Positions 44,400 through 53,662 are shown, counted from the first letter of the stretch. The stretch is 64,000 bases of DNA from JAHRAW01 sp965249835 (GCA_965249835.1 CBDFMY010000003.1:744001-808000); one strand, 5' to 3'. Notes: generated by a model not told the origin, from the letters alone. Numbers and translations: made by a program.

Positions 44400-45223
44400 T
44401 TCGCCGCCCCGAAATACCACCCCAGCGCAAACATGGCAATCGCCACAACCAGCCGCAACAAACGCCCACGATATTTTGTCCATCGGGTATCATAATTTCG
44501 CACATGCTTGCCGAAGCCGGTGTGTTTGACCGCATCGTTTTCCAAAAGCACAGTGAAATAACCCTGCGCGGCGTAGTGTTCGCTTGCGATCATTTCCATG
44601 TCGGCCAGTGATTGTCCCTTTGCCACCAACGATGCATAGCCACCGTCCGGATATTGCGCTCGTCGCCGCAAACCCGGATTGAAAGAAAAACACTGGCTAT
44701 GGGAAAGCGTGGTATTGACTCGGTAATACGCAATGCTTTGCACCGTTTTCCGCTCAGCAAGAACCCAGGCACACGCGCCATAAAAAGCAAGGTCATGATG
44801 ATAACTCCGCAAGTGCACCATCAAGGATTGCGGCTCCGCCTCCAGCACTGTTTTGGAGTCTTCGATAAAACCCGGGCGGTAAAACAACCAGTCGTCTTCG
44901 CAGTGAAAAATATAGTCGGTCTTTACTAACCGATACGCTGTATCAATGGCCGAAACCTGGCCAATTTGCGGCTGGTTGATAATCAAATCGATTCGCTCAC
45001 GATATTCTGCCGGAATGATATTGCGAACCTCGTCCTTGCCGGAATCCTCGATTAAAATGAATTGTGAAATGGGATAAGTGTTGTGTTGAAAAAAACTATG
45101 CAATGTTTGTGCAAGCAGATTAAACCGGCCGCAACTGGTCAGAACGACGGTGACATCGCTGGTTTTGGAAAACAGGTTATCCATTTGCAGATTGTGCGGA
45201 GAAATCAAATAGTGATTGCCCAT
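44396..45223 (-). CDS. Glycosyltransferase (GT-A fold, family-2-like)
   Basis: 275 residues. VTVVLTSCGRFNLLAQTLHSFF (about 24-45), ILIEDSG, a FHCEDDWLFYRPGF block with the DxD-like EDD, and GYASLVAKG. A hydrophobic C-terminal segment (LLRLVVAIAMFALGWYF) suggests membrane association. First gene of this transcription unit; its stop overlaps the next transferase. Probably adds a sugar to the LPS core. Confidence 0.82.
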   Translation of the reverse strand: MGNHYLISPHNLQMDNLFSKTSDVTVVLTSCGRFNLLAQTLHSFFQHNTYPISQFILIEDSGKDEVRNIIPAEYRERIDLIINQPQIGQVSAIDTAYRLVKTDYIFHCEDDWLFYRPGFIEDSKTVLEAEPQSLMVHLRSYHHDLAFYGACAWVLAERKTVQSIAYYRVNTTLSHSQCFSFNPGLRRRAQYPDGGYASLVAKGQSLADMEMIASEHYAAQGYFTVLLENDAVKHTGFGKHVRNYDTRWTKYRGRLLRLVVAIAMFALGWYFGAAK

Positions 45224-45245
45224 TAATTATTATTTGATAATTGGC

Positions 45246-45275
45246 TTGACAACATTGCGCAAGTTAGCATACATT
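45246..45275 (+). promoter_or_regulatory. Candidate promoter of the DUF3800 gene
   Basis: TTGACA (45246-45251), 18-bp spacer, TACATT (45270-45275), about 120 bp before the ATG at 45395. Confidence 0.45.
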
Positions 45276-45394
45276 AGCGGGTCGCGGTTGGGAGGGCTTT
45301 GGTAACAAGGTTCGCTGGGTCCAGGTGGCCCACCCGGCTGCGTTTTTTGCCCTCATTTTGATTGGGCAGCAAATGAACTAACCATCTCACTCAA

Positions 45395-46161
45395 ATGTAT
45401 TTGCTCTATCTCGATGGATCGGGAACAGTCAAAAACCCGAACGAACGCCATTTCATTCTGGCTGGCGTCGCTGTGTTTGAGCGTCAAGTATATCACCTCA
45501 TTCGCAAAACCGATGAATTCGTCTCCTCGCTCAACGTAGGGAACCCTCACGATGCGGAGTTGCATGGTAGCGTGATGGCAAACGGAAAATCCGCTCCATG
45601 GAAAGGAATAGCACGACAAAACCGCTTGGAAATTATTGAGCGGGGATTGAACTTGCTATCCACCGCGCATCAAAGCGTGAGAACATTTGCAGTAGTCGTA
45701 GACCATTTGCAGTAGTCGTAGACAAACAAGCCTGCACGCTGGATGACCCCGTTGAATATGCATTCGAGGAAATTAGTAACCGTTTCGATTTGTTTCTGAG
45801 GCGGTTATACAGGCGAGATGGGAACCAGCAACGCGGATTGGTCATCATGGATGAGTCGCATTATGAAGAGTCGTTACAAGGGTTGGCCAAGCGTTTTCGC
45901 GAAGAGGGCACCCGATGGGGAGTGTTCCCCAATCTTGCCGAAGTCCCATTATTTGTAGACTCCGCCGCTTCACGCTTGATTCAACTTGCGGACCTTTTGG
46001 CGTGGGCTGTTTGGAGACGTTATGAGCATCATGACACACGCTATTTCGATTCAGTTGTCGGTAGATTCGACAAAGAAGGTGGCACCATTCACGGTTTGGT
46101 ACACCGCAAACGCTCCGCAGATGAGTGTCACTGTCCCGCTTGCATGTCCCGAGCAAATTGA
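45395..46161 (+). pseudogene. DUF3800 protein, frameshifted by a 20-bp tandem duplication
   Basis: The frame from 45395 (MYLLYLDGSGTVKN, the DUF3800 DxSG-like start) runs to a stop at 45715. The other half continues from about 45724 to 46161 (VIMDESHYE, FVDSAASRLIQLADLLAWAVWRRYE, CHCPAC). Removing one copy of the duplicated 20 bp at 45684-45723 restores one reading frame, ...TFAVVVDKQACTLDDPVEYAFEEISNRF..., about 248 residues. DUF3800 proteins have an RNase H-like fold predicted to be nuclease or mobile-element associated. It is the only plus-strand gene within the LPS locus. Confidence 0.85.
45684..45723 (+). repeat. 20-bp perfect tandem duplication
   Basis: CATTTGCAGTAGTCGTAGAC occurs twice back to back (45684-45703 and 45704-45723), shifting the DUF3800 reading frame by two. 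Confidence 0.97.
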
Positions 46162-46174
46162 ACAACAGTTTTGA

Positions 46175-47125
46175 TTAACGTCGCGCAACAGACGAAATCA
46201 ACGGCAAGTATTTTGTTGTCACCACATGTTCCGCGTCAAAATTGATTCGGGCGTATTCGCGGATGTCTTTTCGCATGGTCAGCGCGGTGGCGCGGTTTTT
46301 GACGATGATGCCACTAACGAATCCACGGTCGTGGATTTTGTCATCCGGCACCACATCAATAAACGGCAATGATGTGTCCAGATTGTCAGTGGCATTTTGT
46401 GAAATTACCAGCCCCAGACCACTCGCCAGAGATTCCATACAAGCAACGTTATGCGCCTCCGCTTCGGTTAGCAACACTTTGTTGGCGTATTCGGTAAGAT
46501 TTCGGCAAACCTGTTGTCGCGACCATTCGCCTTGATACGCACCGTCCAGAAAATCCACCGGTTCATTTACTGGGCCGGCAAAGTCAATGTTCGGCAAATC
46601 AGCAATGGCGTATTGCCGTTTGCGTTTGCTGACCACGCCGAGGCAAATGGAGCGGTCGGGGTATTTCGGTTGTTCGGTGAATGAAAATTCAGCAACCGCC
46701 ACTCCATTTGGGATTACAGGCAAAAAATCGCGACCGATACCAACCGCCGCATAAAATTCCTTGATTTTTTCGGAAAAACAAAGAGTATGTGCGCCTTTTA
46801 CTTTTGCGCGGCGGTGATATTTGTATTCCTCAAAAGAAACGCCCGGGCTATGATCCGAAAACAGGATATTCGAACAGCGTATAAAGCGGGCGAGGTTGAA
46901 GTATTTGGAAGCATGTATATGCACGACATCGGGGCAACTGGCGTTGATCGCCCGCACGATGTTCCAGCGTTTGGCGATGCTACTCCCTTTCATCACATTT
47001 ACGATGCTGACACGATGCCCATGGTTTGTCAGCATTGTTTGGAGATTCCATATCACCAATTCAATTCCGCCATAGCCTTGCGGAGGAATGGGATAGACAC
47101 CCGGGGCAACCATGGTGATTTTCAT
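46175..47125 (-). CDS. Glycosyltransferase family 4 (GT-B)
   Basis: 316 residues from the ATG at 47125. MKITMVAPGVYPIPPQGYGGIELVI is the classical GT4 N-terminus, VVHIHASKYF and FSDHSPG follow, and the C-terminal TEAEAHNVACMESLASGLGLVIS corresponds to the E-x7-E donor-binding motif. Probably an LPS-core or O-chain sugar transferase. It follows the Fic cassette; its ATG is embedded in an ATGA left over from the ancestral upstream glycosyltransferase end. Confidence 0.87.
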   Translation of the reverse strand: MKITMVAPGVYPIPPQGYGGIELVIWNLQTMLTNHGHRVSIVNVMKGSSIAKRWNIVRAINASCPDVVHIHASKYFNLARFIRCSNILFSDHSPGVSFEEYKYHRRAKVKGAHTLCFSEKIKEFYAAVGIGRDFLPVIPNGVAVAEFSFTEQPKYPDRSICLGVVSKRKRQYAIADLPNIDFAGPVNEPVDFLDGAYQGEWSRQQVCRNLTEYANKVLLTEAEAHNVACMESLASGLGLVISQNATDNLDTSLPFIDVVPDDKIHDRGFVSGIIVKNRATALTMRKDIREYARINFDAEHVVTTKYLPLISSVARR

Positions 47126-47137
47126 GCGGTTTGCCCG

Positions 47138-47198
47138 CATTGTTTTGGTAGCCGCTGCAGTTGATGCGCCACTTTCATCGCGCAACGCCTTTGTCCGG
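47138..47198. repeat. Direct repeat DR-2a downstream of fic
   Basis: Imperfect 61-bp repeat of 47934-47994, with a 22-bp identical core (47161-47182). On the minus strand it can be read as a second version of a glycosyltransferase C-terminus (AMKVAHQLQRLPKQ...), ending in TGA that overlaps the next ATG. Confidence 0.82.
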
Positions 47199-47936
47199 TT
47201 TTATGTTCAACGCATACCAATAGGGTTCGAACGCCTGCTCGGCCGCATCCGCAACCATCTTCACAAAAGCGCTGTAATTATTTTCAGTGCAGGACAAATC
47301 AAGCGCATCATAATATTCAAGGCGTTTTTCAACAGGAATAATCACCGGCGGGAAACCGCCTTTCATCAGTTCAAGATTCATCAACAACCGAGAAGTTCTG
47401 CCATTGCCGTCAATAAATGGATGCACTTTCACAAAATCCGCATGCACCCGCGCCGCTCTTTCGATTGGATGGAGTTCAAGCGCCGCGCTTTGATACCATT
47501 CAATAAATTGCGCCATTTTTACAGGCACTTGTTCGTGCGCCGGCGGGAAATGTCGAGCGCCCCCAATAATGACATTAACCGATCGATACACGCCTGCATT
47601 TGCATTATCGATTTCTTTTAAAACCATCTGGTGAATGGCTTTTATATCTGTTTCCGTTAATGATTGATTTTCCTTGACGATTTTCTCCATCAACGAAATC
47701 GCCGCATGGTGGTTGACAACTTCGAGATGCTCGCGCAGGGTCTTGCCGCCAATGGTAATGCCTTCCAATACAACCTTGGTTTCCATTAAGGTGAGGCTGT
47801 TGCCCTCGATGGCATTGGAATGATAGGTCCAGCGCAATGTAAAATCTGTGTGCAGGTTGCCAACCGCCTCGGGCGGAAGCGGTCGAAAAGAATCCAGTTT
47901 CAGTTTCAACTGGTCGAGTTTATTGTACTCAATCAT
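47175..47936 (-). CDS. Fic-domain protein (class II, N-terminal inhibitory motif)
   Basis: 253 residues. The catalytic loop HPFIDGNGRTSRL (about residues 170-182) matches HxFxxGNGRxxR, so AMPylation or a related NMP transfer is possible. The N-terminal TYHSNAIEGNSLTL (about 34-47) has the (S/T)xxxE(G/N) inhibitory helix of class II Fic enzymes, so no separate antitoxin is needed. A flap region IIGGARHFPP lies between. Its ATG overlaps the stop of the upstream glycosyltransferase (ATGA), and its stop lies inside repeat DR-2a, showing a tidy cassette insertion into the LPS operon. Confidence 0.92.
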   Translation of the reverse strand: MIEYNKLDQLKLKLDSFRPLPPEAVGNLHTDFTLRWTYHSNAIEGNSLTLMETKVVLEGITIGGKTLREHLEVVNHHAAISLMEKIVKENQSLTETDIKAIHQMVLKEIDNANAGVYRSVNVIIGGARHFPPAHEQVPVKMAQFIEWYQSAALELHPIERAARVHADFVKVHPFIDGNGRTSRLLMNLELMKGGFPPVIIPVEKRLEYYDALDLSCTENNYSAFVKMVADAAEQAFEPYWYALNIKPDKGVAR

Positions 47937-49018
47937 TGTTTTAGCGGCGCCGCCAATTGATGCGCCACTTTCATCGCGTAACGCCATTGCCCGGCGCGAA
48001 GCGCGTAAAAAAGCACGCCGCGTAGCACTTTTTTCAATGTTCGTCGGTCGTGTTTGTCGGTGGCAAGGGTAGTCAACCCGTCAATGATTTGCTCGGCGGC
48101 GTGGCTCATTCCGTTGCGTAGCGAGCGTCTGCACCAGTGGCGCGCGCTTTTCATGCAGGCCGCCTTGATTGGATGCGGCAAGGTTTTGAGCGCAGGAAGC
48201 AAGTCGCACGGGGGCGAATCCGCGGCGGTCGCATGATCAATCGGGTCGGCGACACCCTGTCGACGGCAATGCGCCGACAACACAGCCGCGCACCAATAGT
48301 GCCAGAACAAAACCTGATTTTGGCTCATGTTATTTGCAGACCCTTCGGGGTATTGGCGATATTGACACAGCGGCGGTGCGTTGAGATGCGCGATGCGGTG
48401 TTTTTCCGCCATGCGCAACGAGAGATCAAAGTCCTCCAAAAAACCACGAAACCACGGACGATAAGTTGCGCCCGTGTCGTCCAGTGATGACATCCGAATC
48501 ATCGCGGTCTGGTTGACCAGTATCGGGCCGGGCGGCAGTCGCAACAACTCTTCCAGCGGCACCCCTGCTTCCTGCGCGGGAGTGCGTGCGCGTTGTGTTT
48601 TTATGTGCGCACCGGATTCGTCAATCAATTCGCAACGACACGAAACCGCGGCGTATTCGGGATTTTGGGTAAGAAAAACAACCTGTTGTTCCAGTCGTCC
48701 GGGATGCGCAATGTCATCACCGTCCATAATCGCAATGAAGTCGCCGCGGCATCTGGCGATTGCCGCATTGCGCGCGGCAGCCGACCCCGCGTTGTCTTGA
48801 TGGATGATAGTTACGCGAGCATCCCGCTCCGCATATTCCGTTAATATATCGGCGGTGGCATCGGTCGAACCGTCATTCACCACGATCAATTCCAGATCGG
48901 TAAAACTCTGGTTGAGGATGCTTTCCACGGCGGCGTGCAGGTACGCCTCGGCGTTGTATGCCGCCATGATCACGCTGACCGCGGGTTTTGTCACGGGGGC
49001 TGTTTGTGCTTCGTTCAA
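47933..49018 (-). CDS. Glycosyltransferase family 2
   Basis: 361 residues. GT-A domain: VSVIMAAYNAEAYLHAAVESILNQSF, VVNDGSTDATADIL, IAIMDGDDIAHPGRLEQQV (DxD), FLEDFDLSLRMAEK. A helical C-terminal third follows. The end AMKVAHQLAAPLKQ lies in repeat DR-2b, and the TGA overlaps the fic ATG. It follows the zinc-finger gene by 21 bp. Confidence 0.92.
   Translation of the reverse strand: MNEAQTAPVTKPAVSVIMAAYNAEAYLHAAVESILNQSFTDLELIVVNDGSTDATADILTEYAERDARVTIIHQDNAGSAAARNAAIARCRGDFIAIMDGDDIAHPGRLEQQVVFLTQNPEYAAVSCRCELIDESGAHIKTQRARTPAQEAGVPLEELLRLPPGPILVNQTAMIRMSSLDDTGATYRPWFRGFLEDFDLSLRMAEKHRIAHLNAPPLCQYRQYPEGSANNMSQNQVLFWHYWCAAVLSAHCRRQGVADPIDHATAADSPPCDLLPALKTLPHPIKAACMKSARHWCRRSLRNGMSHAAEQIIDGLTTLATDKHDRRTLKKVLRGVLFYALRAGQWRYAMKVAHQLAAPLKQ
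47934..47994. repeat. Direct repeat DR-2b at the glycosyltransferase 3' end
   Basis: 61-bp partner of 47138-47198, offset exactly 796 bp. The 22-bp core at 47957-47978 is identical; the rest diverges moderately. Confidence 0.82.
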
Positions 49019-49039
49019 GAATCTGTTCCCGGCTGGGGC

Positions 49040-49297
49040 TCAGTGGGGCGAATTCGCCTCACCGATGAGAATGTAGCGGGTGCCGCAGTAGGGGCAGGTT
49101 TGTTTGCCGCCGTCTTCAATGGGCAGATACACTTTTGGATGGGAATCCCACAGGCGTTTGCCGGGCATGGGACAGTGCAGCGGTAGATCATCGGCGCTGA
49201 CTTCAACCCGCTGATTGACATTCGGCGTGTCCGCCTCCAACGAGGCCGGCGCGCGCGAAAACTTGTCGGGGACGTTCGGTTTTTTATTCTCAGACAT
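49040..49297 (-). CDS. Zinc-finger domain protein (zf-CHCC family)
   Basis: 85 residues. A conserved LPLHCPMPGKRLWDSHPKVYLPIE precedes CPYCGTRYIL; the C-x-H-x-CxxC arrangement matches the CHCC zinc finger related to mitochondrial NDUFS6. The gene commonly follows ilvE in gammaproteobacteria. It overlaps the end of ilvE by 8 bp. Confidence 0.88.
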   Translation of the reverse strand: MSENKKPNVPDKFSRAPASLEADTPNVNQRVEVSADDLPLHCPMPGKRLWDSHPKVYLPIEDGGKQTCPYCGTRYILIGEANSPH

Positions 49298-50210
49298 AGG
49301 TCAGCCAGGCTTCGTATTCCGGTATGCGGCCATGCACCGCATCGAAGAAACGACTTTGAATTTTTTCCGTTATTGGGCCGCGGCCGCCAGTGCCAATTTG
49401 ACGATTATCCAATTCTCGAATTGGCGTCACCTCAGCGGCGGTGCCGGTAAAGAAGGCTTCATCACAAATATAAATTTCATCCCGGGTGATGCGTTTTTCA
49501 ACCAGTTGCAGACCTTCATCGGCAATAATTTGCGCGACGGTCTTGCGGGTGATGCCGTCCAATGCCGAGGTCAGGTCCGGGGTAAACACCACATTGTCGC
49601 GAATGATAAAAATATTTTCGCCGCTACCTTCCATGACGAAACCGTTGGTGTCGAGCAACAGGGCTTCGTCGTAGCCGGTTTCAATTGCCTCCCGCAAAGC
49701 TAGCATGGAATTAATGTAATGACCATTCGCTTTAGCCCGGCACATACTGGTGTTCACGTGGTGCCGAGCATAAGAAGAGACGCGCACGCGGATGCCATTG
49801 GCAAGATTATCGTCACCCAAATAGGCGCCCCAATGCCATGCGGCAATGATGAGATGCACTTTCAAATTGTCGGCGCGCAGGCCCATGCCTTCGGAGCCGT
49901 AGAACACCATCGGCCGTAAATATCCTGATTCCAGATTATTTTGTTTAATCGAGTCAATCTGAGCCTGGAAAACCGTATCGGCATCGAATGGGATTTTCAT
50001 GCCCAGAATATGCGCCGAACGAAACAATCGCTGAGTATGTTCGGCCAATCGAAAAATAGCGGTGCCTTGTTGCGCTTTATAGGCACGCACGCCTTCGAAT
50101 ACCCCCATACCATAATGCAGGGTGTGGGTCAGGACATGCACCTTGGCTTCGCGCCACGGCAGCATTTTTCCATCCATCCATATCACACCATCACGATCAC
50201 TGAACGACAT
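49290..50210 (-). CDS. ilvE: Branched-chain amino acid aminotransferase
   Basis: 306-residue fold-type IV PLP enzyme that transfers the amino group to the keto acids of Leu, Ile and Val. HTLHYGMGVFEGVRAY, the lysine-bearing CRAKANGHYINSMLALREA, YDEALLLDTNGFVMEGSGENIF and EKRITRDEIYICDEAFFTGTAAEVTPI are the family signatures. First gene of the unit that continues into the LPS genes. Confidence 0.96.
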   Translation of the reverse strand: MSFSDRDGVIWMDGKMLPWREAKVHVLTHTLHYGMGVFEGVRAYKAQQGTAIFRLAEHTQRLFRSAHILGMKIPFDADTVFQAQIDSIKQNNLESGYLRPMVFYGSEGMGLRADNLKVHLIIAAWHWGAYLGDDNLANGIRVRVSSYARHHVNTSMCRAKANGHYINSMLALREAIETGYDEALLLDTNGFVMEGSGENIFIIRDNVVFTPDLTSALDGITRKTVAQIIADEGLQLVEKRITRDEIYICDEAFFTGTAAEVTPIRELDNRQIGTGGRGPITEKIQSRFFDAVHGRIPEYEAWLTYV

Positions 50211-50269
50211 TTTGATTATCTCCGCTAAAAAAAGTTTCCCGAGGGTTAATTATATCGCCGCATTGTATC

Positions 50270-50640
50270 AAAAAATGATAGCGGCTAACGCCGCTGAGTT
50301 TTTTAACTGGATTATCCGGAACAAGCCGGGCAATAACGAATGATAGGTAATGGTGAACTGAAAGGACAAAAGCGCGTTGAGAAGCCAAAGCACATTGAGA
50401 ATGTACGCCGAACTATTAGTATCATTACGCAAGCGTGACTCACCGGGCGGCTTGCGCCGCCACCTGGATCCCCGCCTACCGGCGAGGATGACGAATGATA
50501 GGTAATGGTGAATCGAGAAGTGTGACTTTCTTTGAGACGCCAAAAGTAAACGAGAATAAGGAGTTCGGCTCTCGCGTCCTGCTCCGCCGAACTACCCGCC
50601 ATCCCTGGCGATAAACTGGATTCCCCGCAGGCGTGGTTTC
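50270..50640. repeat. Dispersed palindromic intergenic repeats, patch D
   Basis: No gene. AGCGGCTAACGCCGCT, CGGAACAAGCCGGGC, two versions of a GATAGGTAATGGTGAA segment (50340 and 50498), CGGGCGGCTTGCGCCGCC and GGATCCCCGCCTACCGGCGAGGATGACG link this patch with patches A-C. Confidence 0.72.
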
Positions 50641-50677
50641 AGGTTAAAATTAGCGCGAGCGAAGCGACAGGCAACCA

Positions 50678-51838
50678 GTGAAAATTGCGACTTTTTCCAG
50701 CATTGACGACATTGACGCGGGTCAATGGAATGCACTGGTGCGCGGTCGCTACCCGTTTTTGCAACACGGGTTTTTGTCCGCTATGGAACGGCACGGATGC
50801 GTCGGTGCGCACGCCGGCTGGATTCCGCGACACCTCGGATGCTTTGACGGCGACACGCTGGTGGGTGCCATGCCGTTGTATGAAAAGCATAATTCGTGGG
50901 GCGAGTTCGTGTTTGACCACGCCTGGGCGGAGGCGTATCGAAACGCCGGCATCGAGTATTACCCGAAACTGGTCAACGCGATTCCGTTCACGCCCGCATC
51001 CGGTCAGCGGCTGCTGTCACGCAAAGCCGGCGGCGCGGAAATAGTTCGGCATCTGCTGGATGGTGCGCGGGCGTTGATGGAGCAAGGTGGTTTCAGCGGT
51101 GTTCACAGCCTGTTCGTCGATGCCGAAGAATTTGAATTATTGAACATTGATGACGCGGTGTCGCGAACCGATTGTCAGTTCCATTGGCACAACCGAAACT
51201 ATCATAACTTTGATGAATTTCTCGGCACGCTCAAAGCGAAAAAGCGCAAGAACATTCGCCGCGAGAAGGCGCGGGTGGCGCAATCAGGAGCCATCATCCG
51301 CCGCCTTGATGGGCACACCGCCACGTGCGCGGACTGGCGCGATTTCAGCGCCATGTATCGCGGAATCTACCAGCGCAAATATGGCTACCCGGCATTCAAT
51401 GAAGAGTTTTTTGTCGAGGTGGCGGCGCATATTCCGGATCAGATTCAACTGGTAATGGTGCATACCAAAGACCACGGAGGGGTAGCCGGCGAAGCAATTG
51501 CCGGCGCGCTGATGTATCTGGATGACCATACCTTGTATGGCCGCCACTGGGGATGTCGCGGCTATCTCGACTGCTTGCATTTTGAAGTCTGTTATTATCA
51601 GGGAATTGAGATTTGCATTGAGCGTGGCTTGCAACGATTCGACCCCGGTGCCCAGGGCGAACACAAAATCGCGCGCGGGTTCACGCCGACACGCACGCGC
51701 TCGTTGCACTGGATGGCGCACAGCCCGTTCACTCGGGCGATTCGGCAATTCGCCGGCGCGGAACGCTTGGGCATTCAGGCATACATCAACGCGGTGCGAC
51801 AACATTCGCCCTATCATCAAAACGACGCAGGCCGATGA
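50678..51838 (+). CDS. GNAT-family N-acyltransferase (COG3146, peptidoglycan-bridge-like)
   Basis: 386 residues. QWNALVRGRYPFLQHGFLSAMERHGC, GAMPLYEKHNSWGEFVFDHAWAEAY, KKRKNIRREKARV and LQRFDPGAQGEHKIARGFTPT are the blocks of this FemAB-like GNAT family. The biochemical substrate has not been established for the family. It starts right after repeat patch D, with no good promoter visible. Confidence 0.85.
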   Translation: MKIATFSSIDDIDAGQWNALVRGRYPFLQHGFLSAMERHGCVGAHAGWIPRHLGCFDGDTLVGAMPLYEKHNSWGEFVFDHAWAEAYRNAGIEYYPKLVNAIPFTPASGQRLLSRKAGGAEIVRHLLDGARALMEQGGFSGVHSLFVDAEEFELLNIDDAVSRTDCQFHWHNRNYHNFDEFLGTLKAKKRKNIRREKARVAQSGAIIRRLDGHTATCADWRDFSAMYRGIYQRKYGYPAFNEEFFVEVAAHIPDQIQLVMVHTKDHGGVAGEAIAGALMYLDDHTLYGRHWGCRGYLDCLHFEVCYYQGIEICIERGLQRFDPGAQGEHKIARGFTPTRTRSLHWMAHSPFTRAIRQFAGAERLGIQAYINAVRQHSPYHQNDAGR

Positions 51839-51880
51839 TGCGAATGGATACCTGTCATCGACCGGCCGGCGGAGTCTGAA

Positions 51881-52645
51881 ATGCTCGGCTCAATGAAACT
51901 CAAAGTCGGACGCTGGATTGCGGACTATCTCACCGCGCCGATTCCCAACTACCAGCCGTTTTGCACCTACGATGTGCCGCAACTGGAATCGTGCCTGCAA
52001 CCGGCCGACATATTATTGGTGGAAGGCGACTCCCGAATCAGCACCGCGATTAAATATCTGACCCAGTCGACCTGGTCTCACGCTGCGTTTTATGCCGGAC
52101 CCGACACCAAAAAATTCACCGAAGACGGCGAACCGTGTCCGCTAATCGAAGCCGAAATTACCAACGGCGTAATCGCCTCGCCATTGTCACGGTATCGCGA
52201 TTTCAACACGCGCATCTGCCGGCCGGTTAACCTCAGCGAGCGCGACCGCAACACCGTGGTCAAGCGCATGATTGAAAGCGTTGGCTTGCACTACGACCTC
52301 CAGCACATCTTCGATCTGGCGCGCTATCTGTTGCCGACCCCGCCGGTGCCGGTGAAACTCAGGCGGCGGATGCTGGCGTTCGGCAGCGGCGACCCAACCA
52401 AAGCGATTTGCTCCACTCTGATCGCCGAGACTTTTCAGTCGATTCATTATCCGATTTTGCCAACGGTGGAGAAAAAAACCATCCTGTCCAAATACCATTA
52501 CAGCGTGCGGGAAATTTTGCACATCCGTCATCACAGTTTGTTCACCCCGCGCGACTTCGATGTATCGCCCTACTTCAAGGTAATCAAGCCCACCATCGCA
52601 AGCGGCTTTGACTACCGCACGCTCAAGTTCGGCGAGCCGCAATGA
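51881..52645 (+). CDS. YiiX/YebB-like permuted papain-fold (NlpC/P60 superfamily) hydrolase
   Basis: 254 residues. The order of catalytic residues is permuted: STWSHAAFYAG carries the histidine (about residue 68) and KAICSTLIAETF the cysteine (about 172). GDILLV-like PADILLVEGD opens the domain. Such enzymes hydrolyse amide or thioester bonds of lipids or peptides. The first ATG at 51881 or the one at 51893 may be used. It overlaps gmk by 4 bp (ATGA). Confidence 0.8.
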   Translation: MLGSMKLKVGRWIADYLTAPIPNYQPFCTYDVPQLESCLQPADILLVEGDSRISTAIKYLTQSTWSHAAFYAGPDTKKFTEDGEPCPLIEAEITNGVIASPLSRYRDFNTRICRPVNLSERDRNTVVKRMIESVGLHYDLQHIFDLARYLLPTPPVPVKLRRRMLAFGSGDPTKAICSTLIAETFQSIHYPILPTVEKKTILSKYHYSVREILHIRHHSLFTPRDFDVSPYFKVIKPTIASGFDYRTLKFGEPQ

Positions 52646-53247
52646 ATAACAAAGCCGAGATGGATCAACCACCCGCGGTAATCATTCTCTCTGCTCCCTC
52701 CGGCGCCGGCAAAACCAGCCTCGCGCGCAAACTGGTGGAGTGCCGTTCGGATGCGGCGTTGACGGTGTCGCACACCACCCGGTCACAACGCCCCGGCGAA
52801 CAACATGGCGTGGACTATTATTTCGTGAACAAAGCCGAGTTTGAAGCGATGATTGCGCACAACCGCTTCATCGAACACGCCACCGTGTTCGGCAACCATT
52901 ACGGCACTTCCACCGACGCCATTGAGAGGCTGAGCGCCCGCGGCAAACATGCGATTTTGGAAATTGATTGGCAGGGCGCGCGCATGGTGCGCCGGAAATT
53001 CCCCGAAGCGCGCTCGGTGTTTATCATGCCGCCGTCGCTTGCGGCACTGGAAGAGCGGTTGCGCTCAAGACGGCAGGACACCGATGAGGTAATCAAACAG
53101 CGCATGCGTGCGGCGCGGAATGAAATGAGCCACAAGGACGAGTATGATTACCTGATCGTCAACGACCAGTTCGATCAGGCGTTTGCCCGGCTGGAGGCGA
53201 TTTTGCCGCCCGTGCCGGAGATGGATACGGCGGACTTTGCCATTTAA
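52642..53247 (+). CDS. gmk: Guanylate kinase
   Basis: Converts GMP to GDP. The P-loop APSGAGKTSLARKL, TVSHTTRSQRPGEQHGVDYYFV and FIEHATVFGNHYGTS for GMP binding, and the RMRAARNEMSH lid are all present in 201 residues. A second start at M7 (MDQPPAVIILSAPSG) gives the more usual N-terminus. Head of the classical gmk-rpoZ-spoT operon. Confidence 0.96.
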   Translation: MNNKAEMDQPPAVIILSAPSGAGKTSLARKLVECRSDAALTVSHTTRSQRPGEQHGVDYYFVNKAEFEAMIAHNRFIEHATVFGNHYGTSTDAIERLSARGKHAILEIDWQGARMVRRKFPEARSVFIMPPSLAALEERLRSRRQDTDEVIKQRMRAARNEMSHKDEYDYLIVNDQFDQAFARLEAILPPVPEMDTADFAI

Positions 53248-53323
53248 GGATATAATCCCCGGCGTATTGAATCGTTTGGTCTCGTTTGTTTTTTATGTTT
53301 TATTCTTTAATGAGGAGTTTTCC

Positions 53324-53662
53324 ATGGCCCGTGTAACCGTAACCGACTGTCTCAAACACGTCGATAACCGCTTCCAGTTGGTATTGGTCGCCGCCAAACG
53401 CACGCGGCAGTTGATTTATGGCGCCGAACCGCTGGTCGAGCGGGAACACGACAAGCCGACGGTGCTGGCGTTGCGTGAAATCGCCGAGGGGCTGATCGGG
53501 CCATCCATTCTGGATGAGGAAGTCGCGATTCCGGAATTGAGTTTTGATGAGGGTGGCGAGCCGACTGAATCGGATGACGACGCTGGTAACCCTGACGTAA
53601 AGGCAGACAGCGACGAACAGAATGATACCGCTGAGCCACCGGTGGAAACGGGCCCCGCCTGA
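53324..53662 (+). CDS. rpoZ: RNA polymerase omega subunit
   Basis: 112 residues from the ATG at 53324 with a GAGGAG site at 53312. ARVTVTDCLKHVDNRFQLVLVAAKRTRQL and the VLALREIAEGLI helix are diagnostic. Omega aids polymerase assembly and forms part of one ppGpp site. The C-terminus is an acidic extension (about residues 75-112) longer than in E. coli (91 residues). Confidence 0.95.
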   Translation: MARVTVTDCLKHVDNRFQLVLVAAKRTRQLIYGAEPLVEREHDKPTVLALREIAEGLIGPSILDEEVAIPELSFDEGGEPTESDDDAGNPDVKADSDEQNDTAEPPVETGPA

